64,000 nucleotides of DNA from assembly GCA_963725275.1 (NCBI GenBank), contig CAVRXS010000005.1:124001-188000 (forward strand). Direction: 5' to 3'. This stretch comes from Bog-756 sp963725275. GTDB lineage: Bacteria > Actinomycetota > Acidimicrobiia > Acidimicrobiales > RAAP-2. The notes beneath the pieces are model-generated. The model ran no database searches. It worked only from the letters and a program-made list of their open reading frames with translations, and was not told the origin of the DNA. The position numbers and the translations under genes were made by a program. This document shows, piece after piece, positions 8,179 through 17,005 of the stretch (positions are counted from its first letter, which is position 1; each line of letters begins with the position of its first letter).

Positions 8179-9523
8179 CTAAGCCCGGAAGGGGAGATCG
8201 ATCGTCACGACTGTGGGACCCCGTTGCGGGCTGGTGACGTCGAGATTTCCGTCCACGGTCCGTACCCGGTCGGCCAGCCCGCTCAGCCCACTCGAGGAGG
8301 AACCGGTGGTGACGGTCTGGGCTCCTCCGACGCCATCATCGCGAACCACCAGGCGTAGCCAGCGACCCTGCTGGGCACAGGAGACGCTTGCCCGCGAGGC
8401 GAAGGCGTGCTGGGCGACGTTGGCCATGAGCTCCGCCACGCAGAAATAGGCGATGGCTTCGATGGCGGGGCTCGGTCGTTCGTCGATTGCGACGGTGAGC
8501 TCGGTCGGGACCGTGCTCCGTGCGGCGAGTGTGGCCAGAGCACCCTCGAGACCGACGTCGAGGGCCGGTGGGTGGATGCCCCGGGCGAGATCCCGCAACT
8601 CGACGATCGCCTCCTTGGCTCCTTTGTGGGCAGAGCTGACGAGATCCCTGACCTGCTCGATGTCGAGGTGCTCCGGATCGGAGAGCTTCTCCTTGGCCAT
8701 CCCGAGCCGCATGGCGAGTGCGACGAGCTGTGCCTGGGTGCCGTCATGGAGATCCCGTTCGATCCTCCGGAGGGTGGCCACGGACAGCGTCGACCGTCTG
8801 TGCCCTGGCCTGCTCGAGGGTGCGAACCCTGACGGTCATGGCATCCGGAGCGAGAAGAGTCCGCATGAGCAGACGGTCGAGATAGTCGAAGAACCGCACC
8901 GGCCACGGGGCGATGAAGAAGAAGATCGCGCCGGTGATGACGGTGGCGAGACCGACGAACGCGCCGCCGCTCCCGGGGGAGAGATAGGCGGGCTGGAAGA
9001 CGACCCGGACGGCGCCCCATTCGACCAGTCCATCGCGATGCCCCAGCCCCCAGATCGGATAGGTGAGGCACCTGAACGCATCCCACCACAGACTGAACGC
9101 GGTCAGGAAGGCCACGAGGGCCAATGGCACCTTGATCGCCAGATAGGCCATCGCTTTCCAGCCCGTCCGGTCCCGAAGCGCAGACTGGAGCCATCCGAGG
9201 TAGCCCGGTCGTGGCGAGAACGGCGCCGGCTCGGCGATCGTCTCGTCGAGCAGCGCTGCGGCCAGCTTCCGCTGCATCCCGCCGATGCCCCGCGCTCCTC
9301 GCACCGCCACGCCGATGAGGGCGATCCCGACGAAGGTGATGGCCAGCACCACGCCGGCCACCATGGTGATACCGACGAAGGCCATCCCGACGAATGCGAT
9401 CGGGATGCCCACCATCAGGAAGAGCAACTCTGACCAGGTACGCCGGGTGAATGGCGTCTCGACGATCGTTCGGGCGATCTCCTCGAGCCGGGAGTTGGGC
9501 TCCGATCCCCAGGTGATCACCAT
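8179..9523 (-). CDS. Sensor histidine kinase with multi-span membrane sensor (one inserted base)
   Basis: The first 240 residues carry four to six hydrophobic segments (for example LLFLMVGIPIAFVGMAFVGI and VGLATVITGAIFFFIAP), as in the putative sensor domain of actinobacterial NarL-partner kinases. The C-terminal half has the HisKA_3 phospho-acceptor ERDLHDGTQAQ, an N-box (AELMANVAQHA) and a G-box (VVRDDGVGG). The two halves are in different frames; one extra C near 8785 (minus strand GCTGTCCGTGGCC) explains this. Removing it gives a single protein of about 447 residues of normal architecture. It pairs with the response regulator directly downstream. Confidence 0.8.
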
Positions 9524-9777
9524 CCGGGACTGAAGTCTGCGTCCGGGCCGTCGGGAACATCCCGGCTATCGGGTGCGTCGCACAACTCCGGGTTTCGCAC
9601 CTCGCCCATCCTCACAGGTCAAACATAGAGAAGATCGGAGGTCACGGGAATGTGGTCAGCCGGATTCCTTGGGTGGGGATAGCCCCCTCGCAGGCATAGC
9701 AGGCGCCACCGGAACCAGCCCCCGCGAGCGGATCTGCTCCACCGACCCACGGTCATCTCTTGTCCCACACCGTTGGC

Positions 9778-9815
9778 TGGACACTCGTAGGGCAATACAG
9801 TAAGATACCCAGTAT
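9778..9815 (+). promoter_or_regulatory. Promoter and PadR-type operator of the exporter operon
   Basis: TGGACA (9778-9783), 17-base spacer, TAAGAT (9801-9806) gives a good promoter for the genes starting at 9837. The inverted repeat ATAC-CCA-GTAT (9805-9815) overlaps the -10 and start region, where a PadR repressor would block transcription. This is the only recognisable content of the 313-base gap 9524-9836; the rest shows no gene. Confidence 0.55.
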
Positions 9816-9836
9816 GATAGCGGATTCGAGATCCTC

Positions 9837-10418
9837 GTGAGCGTCCGACACGCCCTCTTGGCGCTCCTCAGCGAAGGCCCGAAATACGGCCTCCAGCTGC
9901 GACAGGAGTTCGAGGCCAGAACCGGCGAGGTCTGGCCCCTCAACGTCGGACAGGTGTACACCACGCTGCAACGCCTCGAGCGGGACGGGCTGGTCGAATC
10001 CGACGGTGACGCCGAGGATGGGCCCCAGAAGGGGTTCCGCCTCACCCCGGAAGGCGGTGCCGAGCTCGCCGAATGGCTCCGCACGCCACCCGACCTCAGC
10101 TCACCACCCCGCGACGAACTGGTGATCAAGATCATGGTGGCGCTCCGGATGCCCGATGCCGACGTGCACGAGGTGATCCAGGTGCATCGGCGCTACCTGG
10201 TCGAGCTCATGCAGCAATGGACCCGTCTCAAAGAGGACGAAGCCGAGTTCGATCTCGGGTTCGCCCTCGTCGTCGACGCCGAGTTGTACCGCCTCGACGC
10301 GCTCGTGCGGTGGGTGGACGCCGCGGACGGTCGGATCAAGCGGGCGGCTTCCGAGCCCCCTCGAGCCGAGTCCTTTCCCATGCCGAAGCTACGGAGAAGA
10401 GTGGGGGTGCGCCCATGA
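9837..10418 (+). CDS. PadR-family transcriptional regulator
   Basis: 193 residues, starting at GTG 9837. The N-terminal winged helix (RHALLALLSEGPKYGLQLRQ, then VGQVYTTLQRLERDGLVES) is the diagnostic PadR signature, with the Y in GQVYTTL conserved. The C-terminal half is the helical dimerisation domain of PadR subfamily 2-like proteins. Its stop overlaps the ATG of the downstream ABC ATPase (ATGA), so it is the first gene of a regulator-ATPase-permease operon and probably represses that operon through the ATAC-N3-GTAT repeat upstream. Confidence 0.85.
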   Translation: MSVRHALLALLSEGPKYGLQLRQEFEARTGEVWPLNVGQVYTTLQRLERDGLVESDGDAEDGPQKGFRLTPEGGAELAEWLRTPPDLSSPPRDELVIKIMVALRMPDADVHEVIQVHRRYLVELMQQWTRLKEDEAEFDLGFALVVDAELYRLDALVRWVDAADGRIKRAASEPPRAESFPMPKLRRRVGVRP

Positions 10419-11137
10419 GCATGCTCGAATTGCGCAAGGTGTCCAAGGTCTACGGCGAGGGAGCGGCCCAGGTCCAGGCCCTAGAGAATGTCGACCTGTG
10501 GGTCGATCCCGGCTCGCTGGTGGCGGTCATGGGGGCCAGTGGTTCGGGCAAGAGCACACTGCTGACCATCGCCGGGAGTCTCGAGGCGCCGACCAGCGGC
10601 GAGGTACTCATCGGTGGGGCGGTGCTCTCGAAGATGTCCCGCAACGATCAGGCGCGGATGCGGCGCCGCTCGATCGGCTACGTGTTCCAGGACTACAACC
10701 TGTTGGCGGGGCTGAGCGCCGTCGAGAACGTCTCGCTCCCACTCGAGCTCGATGGCGTCTCGGCCAGGAAAGCCCGCACCGCCGGGATGTCCGTCCTCGA
10801 ACAACTGGGTCTCGCCGATCGGGCGTCGCACTACCCCGACGAGCTCTCCGGCGGTGAGCGCCAACGGGTCTCCATCGCCCGGGCCGTCGTCGGCGATCGC
10901 CATCTCCTCCTGGCCGATGAACCGTCTGGCGCCCTCGACTCGACCAACGGTGAAGCAGTCATGCGCATGATCCTCGGTGCCTGCAAGCGAGGTGTCGCCG
11001 CGGTCGTCGTGACCCACGATGCACAGCTCGCCTCGTGGGCTGACCGGGTGGTCTTTCTCCGGGACGGACGCGTGGTCGACCAGACCATGGCACCGCCGGA
11101 GCCCGAGTCGTTGCTTCAGCCCTCCCCGCATTCGTGA
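10415..11137 (+). CDS. MacB/LolD-type ABC transporter ATP-binding protein
   Basis: 240 residues. Walker A GASGSGKSTLL at about 41-51, Q-loop VFQDYNLL, signature LSGGERQRV, Walker B LLLADEPSGALD, H-loop VVVTHD. The 'DEPSGALDS' sequence places it in the MacB/FtsE/LolD branch that works with FtsX-like permeases, and such a permease follows at 11257. Coupled to padR by a four-base overlap. Likely powers extrusion of a peptide, lipid or antibiotic from the outer face of the membrane (mechanotransmission in this family). Confidence 0.9.
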   Translation: MSMLELRKVSKVYGEGAAQVQALENVDLWVDPGSLVAVMGASGSGKSTLLTIAGSLEAPTSGEVLIGGAVLSKMSRNDQARMRRRSIGYVFQDYNLLAGLSAVENVSLPLELDGVSARKARTAGMSVLEQLGLADRASHYPDELSGGERQRVSIARAVVGDRHLLLADEPSGALDSTNGEAVMRMILGACKRGVAAVVVTHDAQLASWADRVVFLRDGRVVDQTMAPPEPESLLQPSPHS

Positions 11138-11256
11138 TCACGAATCGGGTGATCGCCTCGAGTGGTGCTAGTACGAATCGTCCTCTGGAGCTAACCACCT
11201 TGGCGATCTGACGTTTCGGCGCCACAATGAGGGACAGCTGAGACGAGGAGGGCGGG

Positions 11257-13674
11257 TTGCGGGCTGTCGGGATGGTGTTTTGGGCTCAGCTGCGCCACCG
11301 ATGGCGGTCGTGGCTGGCCGTGGCGATTCTGATCAGTCTGGTCGGCGGGGCGGTCATGGCCGCCGTGGCCGCTGGCCGGCGTACGGAATCGGCCTTCCCG
11401 ACCTTCGTGGGAACCCACGGCTTCGACGCAGAAGTGTACGCCCTGCAACCTGCACCCAAGGTCCCCCGGCTCCCCGACATCAGCGCGACGACAGTGGCCT
11501 TCGGCCCCGACAACGGTCAACCGACGTGCACGTGTACGCACCCGCTCAACCCGTCGTACTTCGGCGTCTTGGTTCTACCCAGCACGGGAACACAGGTCTT
11601 CAATCTCGTCTCGGGCCGCTTGCCGAATCCATCGAATCCCGATGAAGTGCTGGCTTCGTACACCCTCCAACAAGACGAAGGGGTACACCTGGGATCCGTC
11701 ATCCGTGTTCCCTTCTATGCCCCGTCACAATCGTCGGCCAGCGCCGCGGTTACTCCGCCCAAGCCCACGGGTCCGACAGTCGCTCTGCGGGTGGTCGGGT
11801 TCGAAGCCAGCGAGTTCGATTTCCCCTCCGGTGCGACCCCCTCGTACAGCCTGTTTGCCTCCCAGGCATTCGCCCGTACGGTGCTCCCACGCATCGCGAC
11901 CGGCTACGTGTACTTCGTCCGCCTCCGCCACGGTCCGGCTGACCTCCCCCGATTCGACGCTGCAGTCACTGCCGCGGGGGGAACGGCCTACACGCAGAGC
12001 GAGGATTCCCAGGTCGCGTCCGTCGAAGCATCGATCCATCCGCAGGCCATCGGATGGTGGCTCCTTGCAGGGTTGGCCGCATTGGTCGGTCTCGCCGTCA
12101 TCGGTCAGGCACTGGGCCGCCAGAGCATCACCGAGAGCGAGGAGTTTCCCGCCATTGTGGCGTTGGGACTCGAACGCCGACAGCTAATCGTGCTGGGCTG
12201 CGCGCGGAACCTGATGGTGGGACTGGTGGGTGCACTGGGAGCCGTCGCGATAGCGACCCTGCTTTCCCCGATTGCGCCTCTGGGCGAGGCGCGCGTGGCT
12301 GAGAGCTGGACGGGGATCAGATTCGACAGCGTCGCGCTGTTGATCGGCGCCCTGGCCACGGTCCTCGGGGTGATCGGGCTCGGTCTCTGGCCGGCCATCA
12401 GAGCGGCACGTGGGTCCCGGCCCGACGAGCGGACCGTCGCGATCAGGCCTTCAGCCGTGGCGGGTGGTCTGTGGACGATCGGAGCACCGGTCAGCGCGGT
12501 GATCGGTGTCCGCAACGCGCTCGAGCGAAAGACCCGGGGGACCAGCGTGCCTGTGGGGAGCGCCCTGTTCGGGACCGTGCTGGCGGTGGTGGCGCTGTGT
12601 GGAACGGCGGTCTTCGGTGCCAGCTTGTCGCATCTGACGGCCACACCCAGACTGTACGGAGACGCCTTCCAGCTGAACATCTCGGACCCCAACAGTGGAG
12701 GGATCCCGGATCCGGCGCTGTTGAAGAGCCTCGAACACGACCGGGCCGTCACCGGCATCACGGAGGGAATCGCTCTCCCAGCCATCTCTATCGACAAGGC
12801 GGTCGTCGGTGCCATCGCCGGGACCGCCGTACGAGGTCCGCTCCTTCTCTCGACGGTGGACGGACATGCCCCCGATGCCAGCGGACAGATTGGCCTCGGT
12901 GCGACGACGATGCGTCAGGTGGGCGCCCGTATCGGCTCGGTTGTCCATGTCACGGTGACGTCGGCCTCAGGTGCCAAGCGAACAGTGCCGTTCCGGGTGG
13001 TCGGTCAGATGTCGCTCCCGGTGCTCGGCAACTCGGTAAGCCTTGGTAACGGCGCCGTGCTCACGCTGACCGGGTACGAGAACGCGGCGTGCCCTCCGGG
13101 TCCCGATCGTGCCGGCTGCCGGCAGGTGGTCGCGGCATCGACCAACGGCGGCGTGCTGGTCAGTGTCGTACCGGGTCCACGGGGACAGGCCGCAGTCGCC
13201 CACTACTTCAGCAGGTACCAGACGATCACTACCCTCGCGATCACCCCGACCTCGCTCATCAACTTCGGCGAGGCGGTCAACTTCCCCCTCGTGTTCGGCG
13301 CGATGTTGGCGGTGTTCGGGGCAGCCACGCTGTTCCACCTGTTGGTGGTGAGCGTGACGCAACGCCGGCGAGAGGTCGGCCTGCTGAAGGTGGTGGGATT
13401 CGTGAACGGCCAGGTTGCCTCGACCATGGCCTGGCAGGCCACGACAGTGGCGGTCGTGGGCATTGTGATCGGCGTCCCGCTGGGGTTGTTGGCCGGCCGG
13501 AGCATCTGGCAGGCGTTCGCCAACGATCTGGGTGCTGTGCCTGTCTCCATCGTTCCGCTCTGGATCATCTGTCTCCTCGTGGCGGGGGTGCTCGCCGCGG
13601 CCAACCTGATCGCGGTGGTCCCTGCACTCGTCGCGGTCCGCTCCAGGACACGAGATCTCCTGCGAACCACGTAG
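11257..13674 (+). CDS. FtsX/MacB-like ABC transporter permease
   Basis: 805 residues from TTG 11257, preceded by GAGGAGGG. N-terminal transmembrane helix (WLAVAILISLVGGAVMAAVA), a large extracytoplasmic domain to about residue 260, a first FtsX block (about 265-390), a second periplasmic region (about 430-640), and a terminal FtsX block (about 665-800) with three helices and the motif RRREVGLLKVVGF typical of the family. The double-FtsX layout is common in actinobacterial exporters. Functions with the ATPase 120 bases upstream; substrate unknown. Confidence 0.85.
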   Translation: MRAVGMVFWAQLRHRWRSWLAVAILISLVGGAVMAAVAAGRRTESAFPTFVGTHGFDAEVYALQPAPKVPRLPDISATTVAFGPDNGQPTCTCTHPLNPSYFGVLVLPSTGTQVFNLVSGRLPNPSNPDEVLASYTLQQDEGVHLGSVIRVPFYAPSQSSASAAVTPPKPTGPTVALRVVGFEASEFDFPSGATPSYSLFASQAFARTVLPRIATGYVYFVRLRHGPADLPRFDAAVTAAGGTAYTQSEDSQVASVEASIHPQAIGWWLLAGLAALVGLAVIGQALGRQSITESEEFPAIVALGLERRQLIVLGCARNLMVGLVGALGAVAIATLLSPIAPLGEARVAESWTGIRFDSVALLIGALATVLGVIGLGLWPAIRAARGSRPDERTVAIRPSAVAGGLWTIGAPVSAVIGVRNALERKTRGTSVPVGSALFGTVLAVVALCGTAVFGASLSHLTATPRLYGDAFQLNISDPNSGGIPDPALLKSLEHDRAVTGITEGIALPAISIDKAVVGAIAGTAVRGPLLLSTVDGHAPDASGQIGLGATTMRQVGARIGSVVHVTVTSASGAKRTVPFRVVGQMSLPVLGNSVSLGNGAVLTLTGYENAACPPGPDRAGCRQVVAASTNGGVLVSVVPGPRGQAAVAHYFSRYQTITTLAITPTSLINFGEAVNFPLVFGAMLAVFGAATLFHLLVVSVTQRRREVGLLKVVGFVNGQVASTMAWQATTVAVVGIVIGVPLGLLAGRSIWQAFANDLGAVPVSIVPLWIICLLVAGVLAAANLIAVVPALVAVRSRTRDLLRTT

Positions 13675-13709
13675 CGGCCTGTCAGTCGTCGACCACCACG
13701 CCGCTCGAG

Positions 13710-13811
13710 ATGTTCGATGAGTCGAGCGAAACCGAGAAGCTCAATCTCGGCCGGTCTCTCACCAAGCTCAACGCCGCCCTCATCGGTCAGGTCGCCAACC
13801 TGGTCAAATAG
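13710..13811 (+). CDS. Possible 33-residue small ORF
   Basis: An ATG at 13710 opens a 33-codon frame ending in TAG at 13809-13811, in the convergent gap between the permease and the lipoprotein. The peptide begins with an acidic stretch and continues as an amphipathic helix (LTKLNAALIGQVANLVK). No clear ribosome-binding site is visible and the minus strand is also open here, so this is weak. Listed only because nothing else occupies the gap. Confidence 0.2.
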   Translation: MFDESSETEKLNLGRSLTKLNAALIGQVANLVK

Positions 13812-13896
13812 ACCGAATCGGAGCGCCCGGCCGTCGTGCGTTCCGCTCTGCGATCGGTACCCGGAGGTGCGCTGCCCGCCGGTCAGCTGAGCCGGT

Positions 13897-16047
13897 TCAC
13901 CCGGCCGGGTCCGACGCGCCAAGGAGTGTGTCGGCCAGCGCGGAGGCCAGCGCGGCGTTCCCCTTGATCGTCGGGTTCGAGGAGCTCGCGGCTTGTGACA
14001 GGGCCTCCTCGGTGATCTGACGTGCCTGCGACTCGCTGATCGGAGCAGGTGGCGCGGTCGCTGCGGCCGCCACCGCCTGCTGCAACATCGCATCGGGCCC
14101 GCCGACGGTGACCCCGTACCCACCGTGGCCGACCGGAGCCACATAGGCGAGCCGGCTTCCGTCCGGGTTCTGCACCATCGCGTCCAGCGTGGACGATCCG
14201 GACACAGCGACCCGACCGTGCACCGTGCTCGGGATGTAGACGACCGTCTCGGCCGAGCGGTTCCCCCGTCGGGCACGGCTCGAGTCGGTCGCCAGCATGG
14301 CGAATGCCTGCGACGAGGGGTCGGTCTGTTCGGCGAGCAGGGTGCCGGCGGTGGCACGTGGCCAAACCCGAGCCAGGTAGAGCTGCCGAGACGGGATCAA
14401 CCGATCCTGGGCCGACGGGGTCGCGTTCGGGTCCCCCTTGCCGGCCTGTCCGTTGGCAGTCGTCTGGTACGTGCTGTGCTGCCACCGGACACACCAGCAG
14501 GTTCCCGCGGTCGCACTCAGTCCCTTCCATGCCCACACGGTGCCCCCGGTCAGGGTCAGCGCTTGCGCCGCGGTCTCTCCGGCGAGGACCGAACCGTCGG
14601 TGCTCGAGGAGTCGCCGAACTCGGTGGTGAACACGGCAGCATGCATGATCTGCGCCTCGGACTCGGCCGTCTGGTAGCCGAAGGTGTAGCTGGGAGGGAA
14701 CGGGCTCGTGCGTACGGGATAGCCCAGGAACTGATCCAGGGTGAAGGCGTGGGTATAGATGTGCGGCACCCATACCAGGTTCGGGTACTGGGTGATCGGC
14801 TTGCTGACCTGTGGCGAGAAGTCAATCAGGTTCCGGTAGGCCAACGGTTCGACGAAGACCTGTTGGTCGCTCACGTTCGCCTCGCGGGATAGGCGCACGC
14901 GTTGGTCAACGATGTCGGTGCCGACGTCGGGCAGGTCGCAAGGCCGTCCCGTACCCCGGTGAGGGCTTCGATGACCCGTTGGTAGAACGGGAAGAGGTCC
15001 TGTGTGGTGGCCTGGTAGAGGTCCTCGAGCGGAGTCGAGGCGAGTGATCCCGGTTGTGGCTCATTCATCACCTCGTATCCGAGGACCGTCGAGTTGTGCT
15101 CGAAGGCGCGGGCGAGGGTCACGAGGGCGCCGATGTAGTGGTCCTCGAGACCGGTCCCCGGGGACTCGCCCTGTGGTGCGTCGACGGGATGGTTGTGCCA
15201 GAAGTTGTAGAAGGCCGCCGATTCGGCGGGATTCAGATCGCTCTCACCGAAGAGGGCGCACGTGGGCTTCCCGTCGGTGAGCACCGCCCACGCCGGTGCC
15301 CCGTCGCCGCCACCCGAGGAGGTGCATCCTGCCGGCAGGTCGGCCGGGTTTCCCGGGAGGATGTAGCGGGAGTACTGATCCTGGTGCATGTCGAGGATGA
15401 CATAGATGCCCTGCTGGCGGGCCCATCCGACCACCTGCTCCACCCTGGCGAGGTAGGTCGTGCTGTAGTGCCCCGGCGCCGGTTCGAGCTGGCTCCAGTT
15501 GAGCACGAGCCGCACCACGTCGAACCCGAGCGCGCGCATCTGCGCGAAGTCGTCGCCGCTCCCGGGGCGCAGTCGACTGCTCGTACGCGGGCTTCGTCGC
15601 CTGCACCTCGCAGAGGGGCGGTTGGGGGATACGGGCGGCGGCTGGCGGGCACGTGCCGTCGTACGCGCTCGGGTCAACGGGGAAGAGCGCGGGGCCTCCG
15701 TTCGCATCCGGGTAGGCGACATCCTGCATGCCCACCGCGGCGGCACCGTAGAGGAGGACTTGCCGTCCTGCCGGATCCGCGAGATACGGCGTCGCGTCGA
15801 CGGCGCCCGCCGGCGGGGTCACTACATGGAGGAATGGGAGGTCCGCGAAGCCTTGGCCGTCTGACGGGCTGCTCGCGGACGGCGACGCACCGCACGACGC
15901 TACGACAACACAGAGCACCGCCAGGGGGAGGACGGCCCCGCCGAGCCTGGTGCGGCGCCCGCGACGCGGTCGGGGAACCGCTGCACGCCCTTGTCGCCTC
16001 TCTACCGGATCGTGAGCAACCCGCTGTCTCGTCCATCTCGTGAGCAC
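13897..16047 (-). CDS. GH5 endoglycoceramidase-like lipoprotein (two indels)
   Basis: Roughly 715 residues after frame repair. N-terminus has a basic stretch, hydrophobic LAVLCVVVASC and a lipobox cysteine (VASC), so it should be a membrane-anchored lipoprotein. The GH5 core follows: VVRLVLNWSQLEP, the substrate-pocket DMHQDQYSRY, acid/base Glu in VMNEPQPG, and nucleophile Glu in FTTEFGDSS. The DMHQD plus late TE(F/W)G pattern is that of endoglycoceramidases, which cut the link between glycan and ceramide (or steryl glucoside). One extra C near 15571 and a further indel near 14885 split it. Start taken at ATG 16047; a later start is possible. Confidence 0.75.
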
Positions 16048-16076
16048 GGCTCACCTCCGTATCTGTGGGCGCAGCG

Positions 16077-16586
16077 TCAGGTGTCGCGTCGTGCGGCGAA
16101 GAACCCCGAGAGCAGGAGAGCTGCCTCGTCGGCCCGGACCCCGGCGGTGACCGGGACCTCGTGATTGAGACGTGGGTCGGCGCAGAGGTTGTAGAGGGAG
16201 CCGCACGCCCCGGCCTTCGGGTCGGCGGCACCGAAGACCAATCGAGCGACCCTGGCTGCGACCAGGGCACCTGCACACATCGCGCAGGGTTCGAGCGTGA
16301 CCACCAGGGTCACGCCGGAGAGGCGCCAGGTGCCGAGCGTGGCCGCCGTGTCAGCGAGGACCAGGACCTCGGCGTGGGCCGTCGGATCGCGGCGCAGCTC
16401 GCGTTCGTTGTGGCGCATCGCGATCACCCGCTCCCCGAGGAGGGTGATCGCCCCGACCGGCACGTCTCCGTGGGCGATCGCCGAGGCGGCCTCGTCGATG
16501 GCGAGCGCCATGGCGACCTCGTCGGGAACCGAGCCCGCGCCGACCGGCGCTCCCGCGGGGATCGGCGAGATGCCGTCTGCTCTCAT
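16077..16586 (-). CDS. tadA: tRNA-specific adenosine deaminase
   Basis: About 170 residues of the cytidine/deoxycytidylate deaminase fold. The zinc and proton-transfer motifs are intact: TAHAE (His and catalytic Glu) and EPCAMCAG (two zinc cysteines). GSLYNLCADPRLNHEV matches the TadA C-terminal region that contacts tRNA-Arg. Converts A34 to inosine in tRNA-Arg(ACG). ATG 16586 lies three bases from the adjacent tRNA-Ser gene; an internal ATG at the MALAIDEA sequence is the alternative start and gives the more usual length. Confidence 0.9.
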   Translation of the reverse strand: MRADGISPIPAGAPVGAGSVPDEVAMALAIDEAASAIAHGDVPVGAITLLGERVIAMRHNERELRRDPTAHAEVLVLADTAATLGTWRLSGVTLVVTLEPCAMCAGALVAARVARLVFGAADPKAGACGSLYNLCADPRLNHEVPVTAGVRADEAALLLSGFFAARRDT

Positions 16587-16588
16587 GG

Positions 16589-16673
16589 CGGAGGCGGTGG
16601 GATTTGAACCCACGGTGAGTTTCCCCACACACGATTTCCAATCGTGCCGATTCGGCCGCTCTCGCACGCCTCC
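16589..16673 (-). tRNA. tRNA-Ser (anticodon GGA)
   Basis: Class II tRNA on the minus strand: acceptor GGAGGCG/CGCCTCC, anticodon stem CGATT-GGA-AATCG, long variable arm, T arm GTGGG-TTCAAAT-CCCAC, discriminator G, no encoded CCA. Immediately upstream of tadA on the same strand. Confidence 0.95.
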
Positions 16674-16800
16674 GGAATCGGGACCTTCCGGAGTACCCCG
16701 GGCGTCCACGGTCCCGCAAGGCTACTCCGCCACCCTGCCCGGGCCGGCCGGCCCCGGAGCACCGCAGAAAGGGCGATACGATTGCGGTCTTCCCGGAAGT

Positions 16801-16914
16801 GGGTGCGACGGCTGGGTCCTGCGCAACGTCCTCCTGTGAATCGAGTCAGGGTCGGAAGGCAGCAGCTCTCAGCGGGTTCGGTCGTGTGCCGCAGTCAACC
16901 TGGCCGTCGCACCG
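16801..16914 (+). ncRNA. ffs: Signal recognition particle RNA (small bacterial 4.5S type)
   Basis: The conserved apical motif of SRP RNA is present: GTCAGGGTCGGAAGGCAGCAG at 16845-16865 region, the Ffh-binding symmetric and asymmetric loops. The ends pair perfectly over 11 bases (GGTGCGACGGC at 16802-16812 with GCCGTCGCACC at 16903-16913), giving a single long hairpin of about 114 nt. A TACGAT hexamer at 16777-16782 is a candidate -10. Placement directly before dnaX-recR is the common actinobacterial order. Confidence 0.92.
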
Positions 16915-17005
16915 ACCGCCGGGGAGGACGGGGGACTCCCGCGTGGAGCGTCGTCCCGGCTTCCGCGGGGAGCACCCGGTCCGACGGCCGATAGGCTCCC
17001 ACGAC

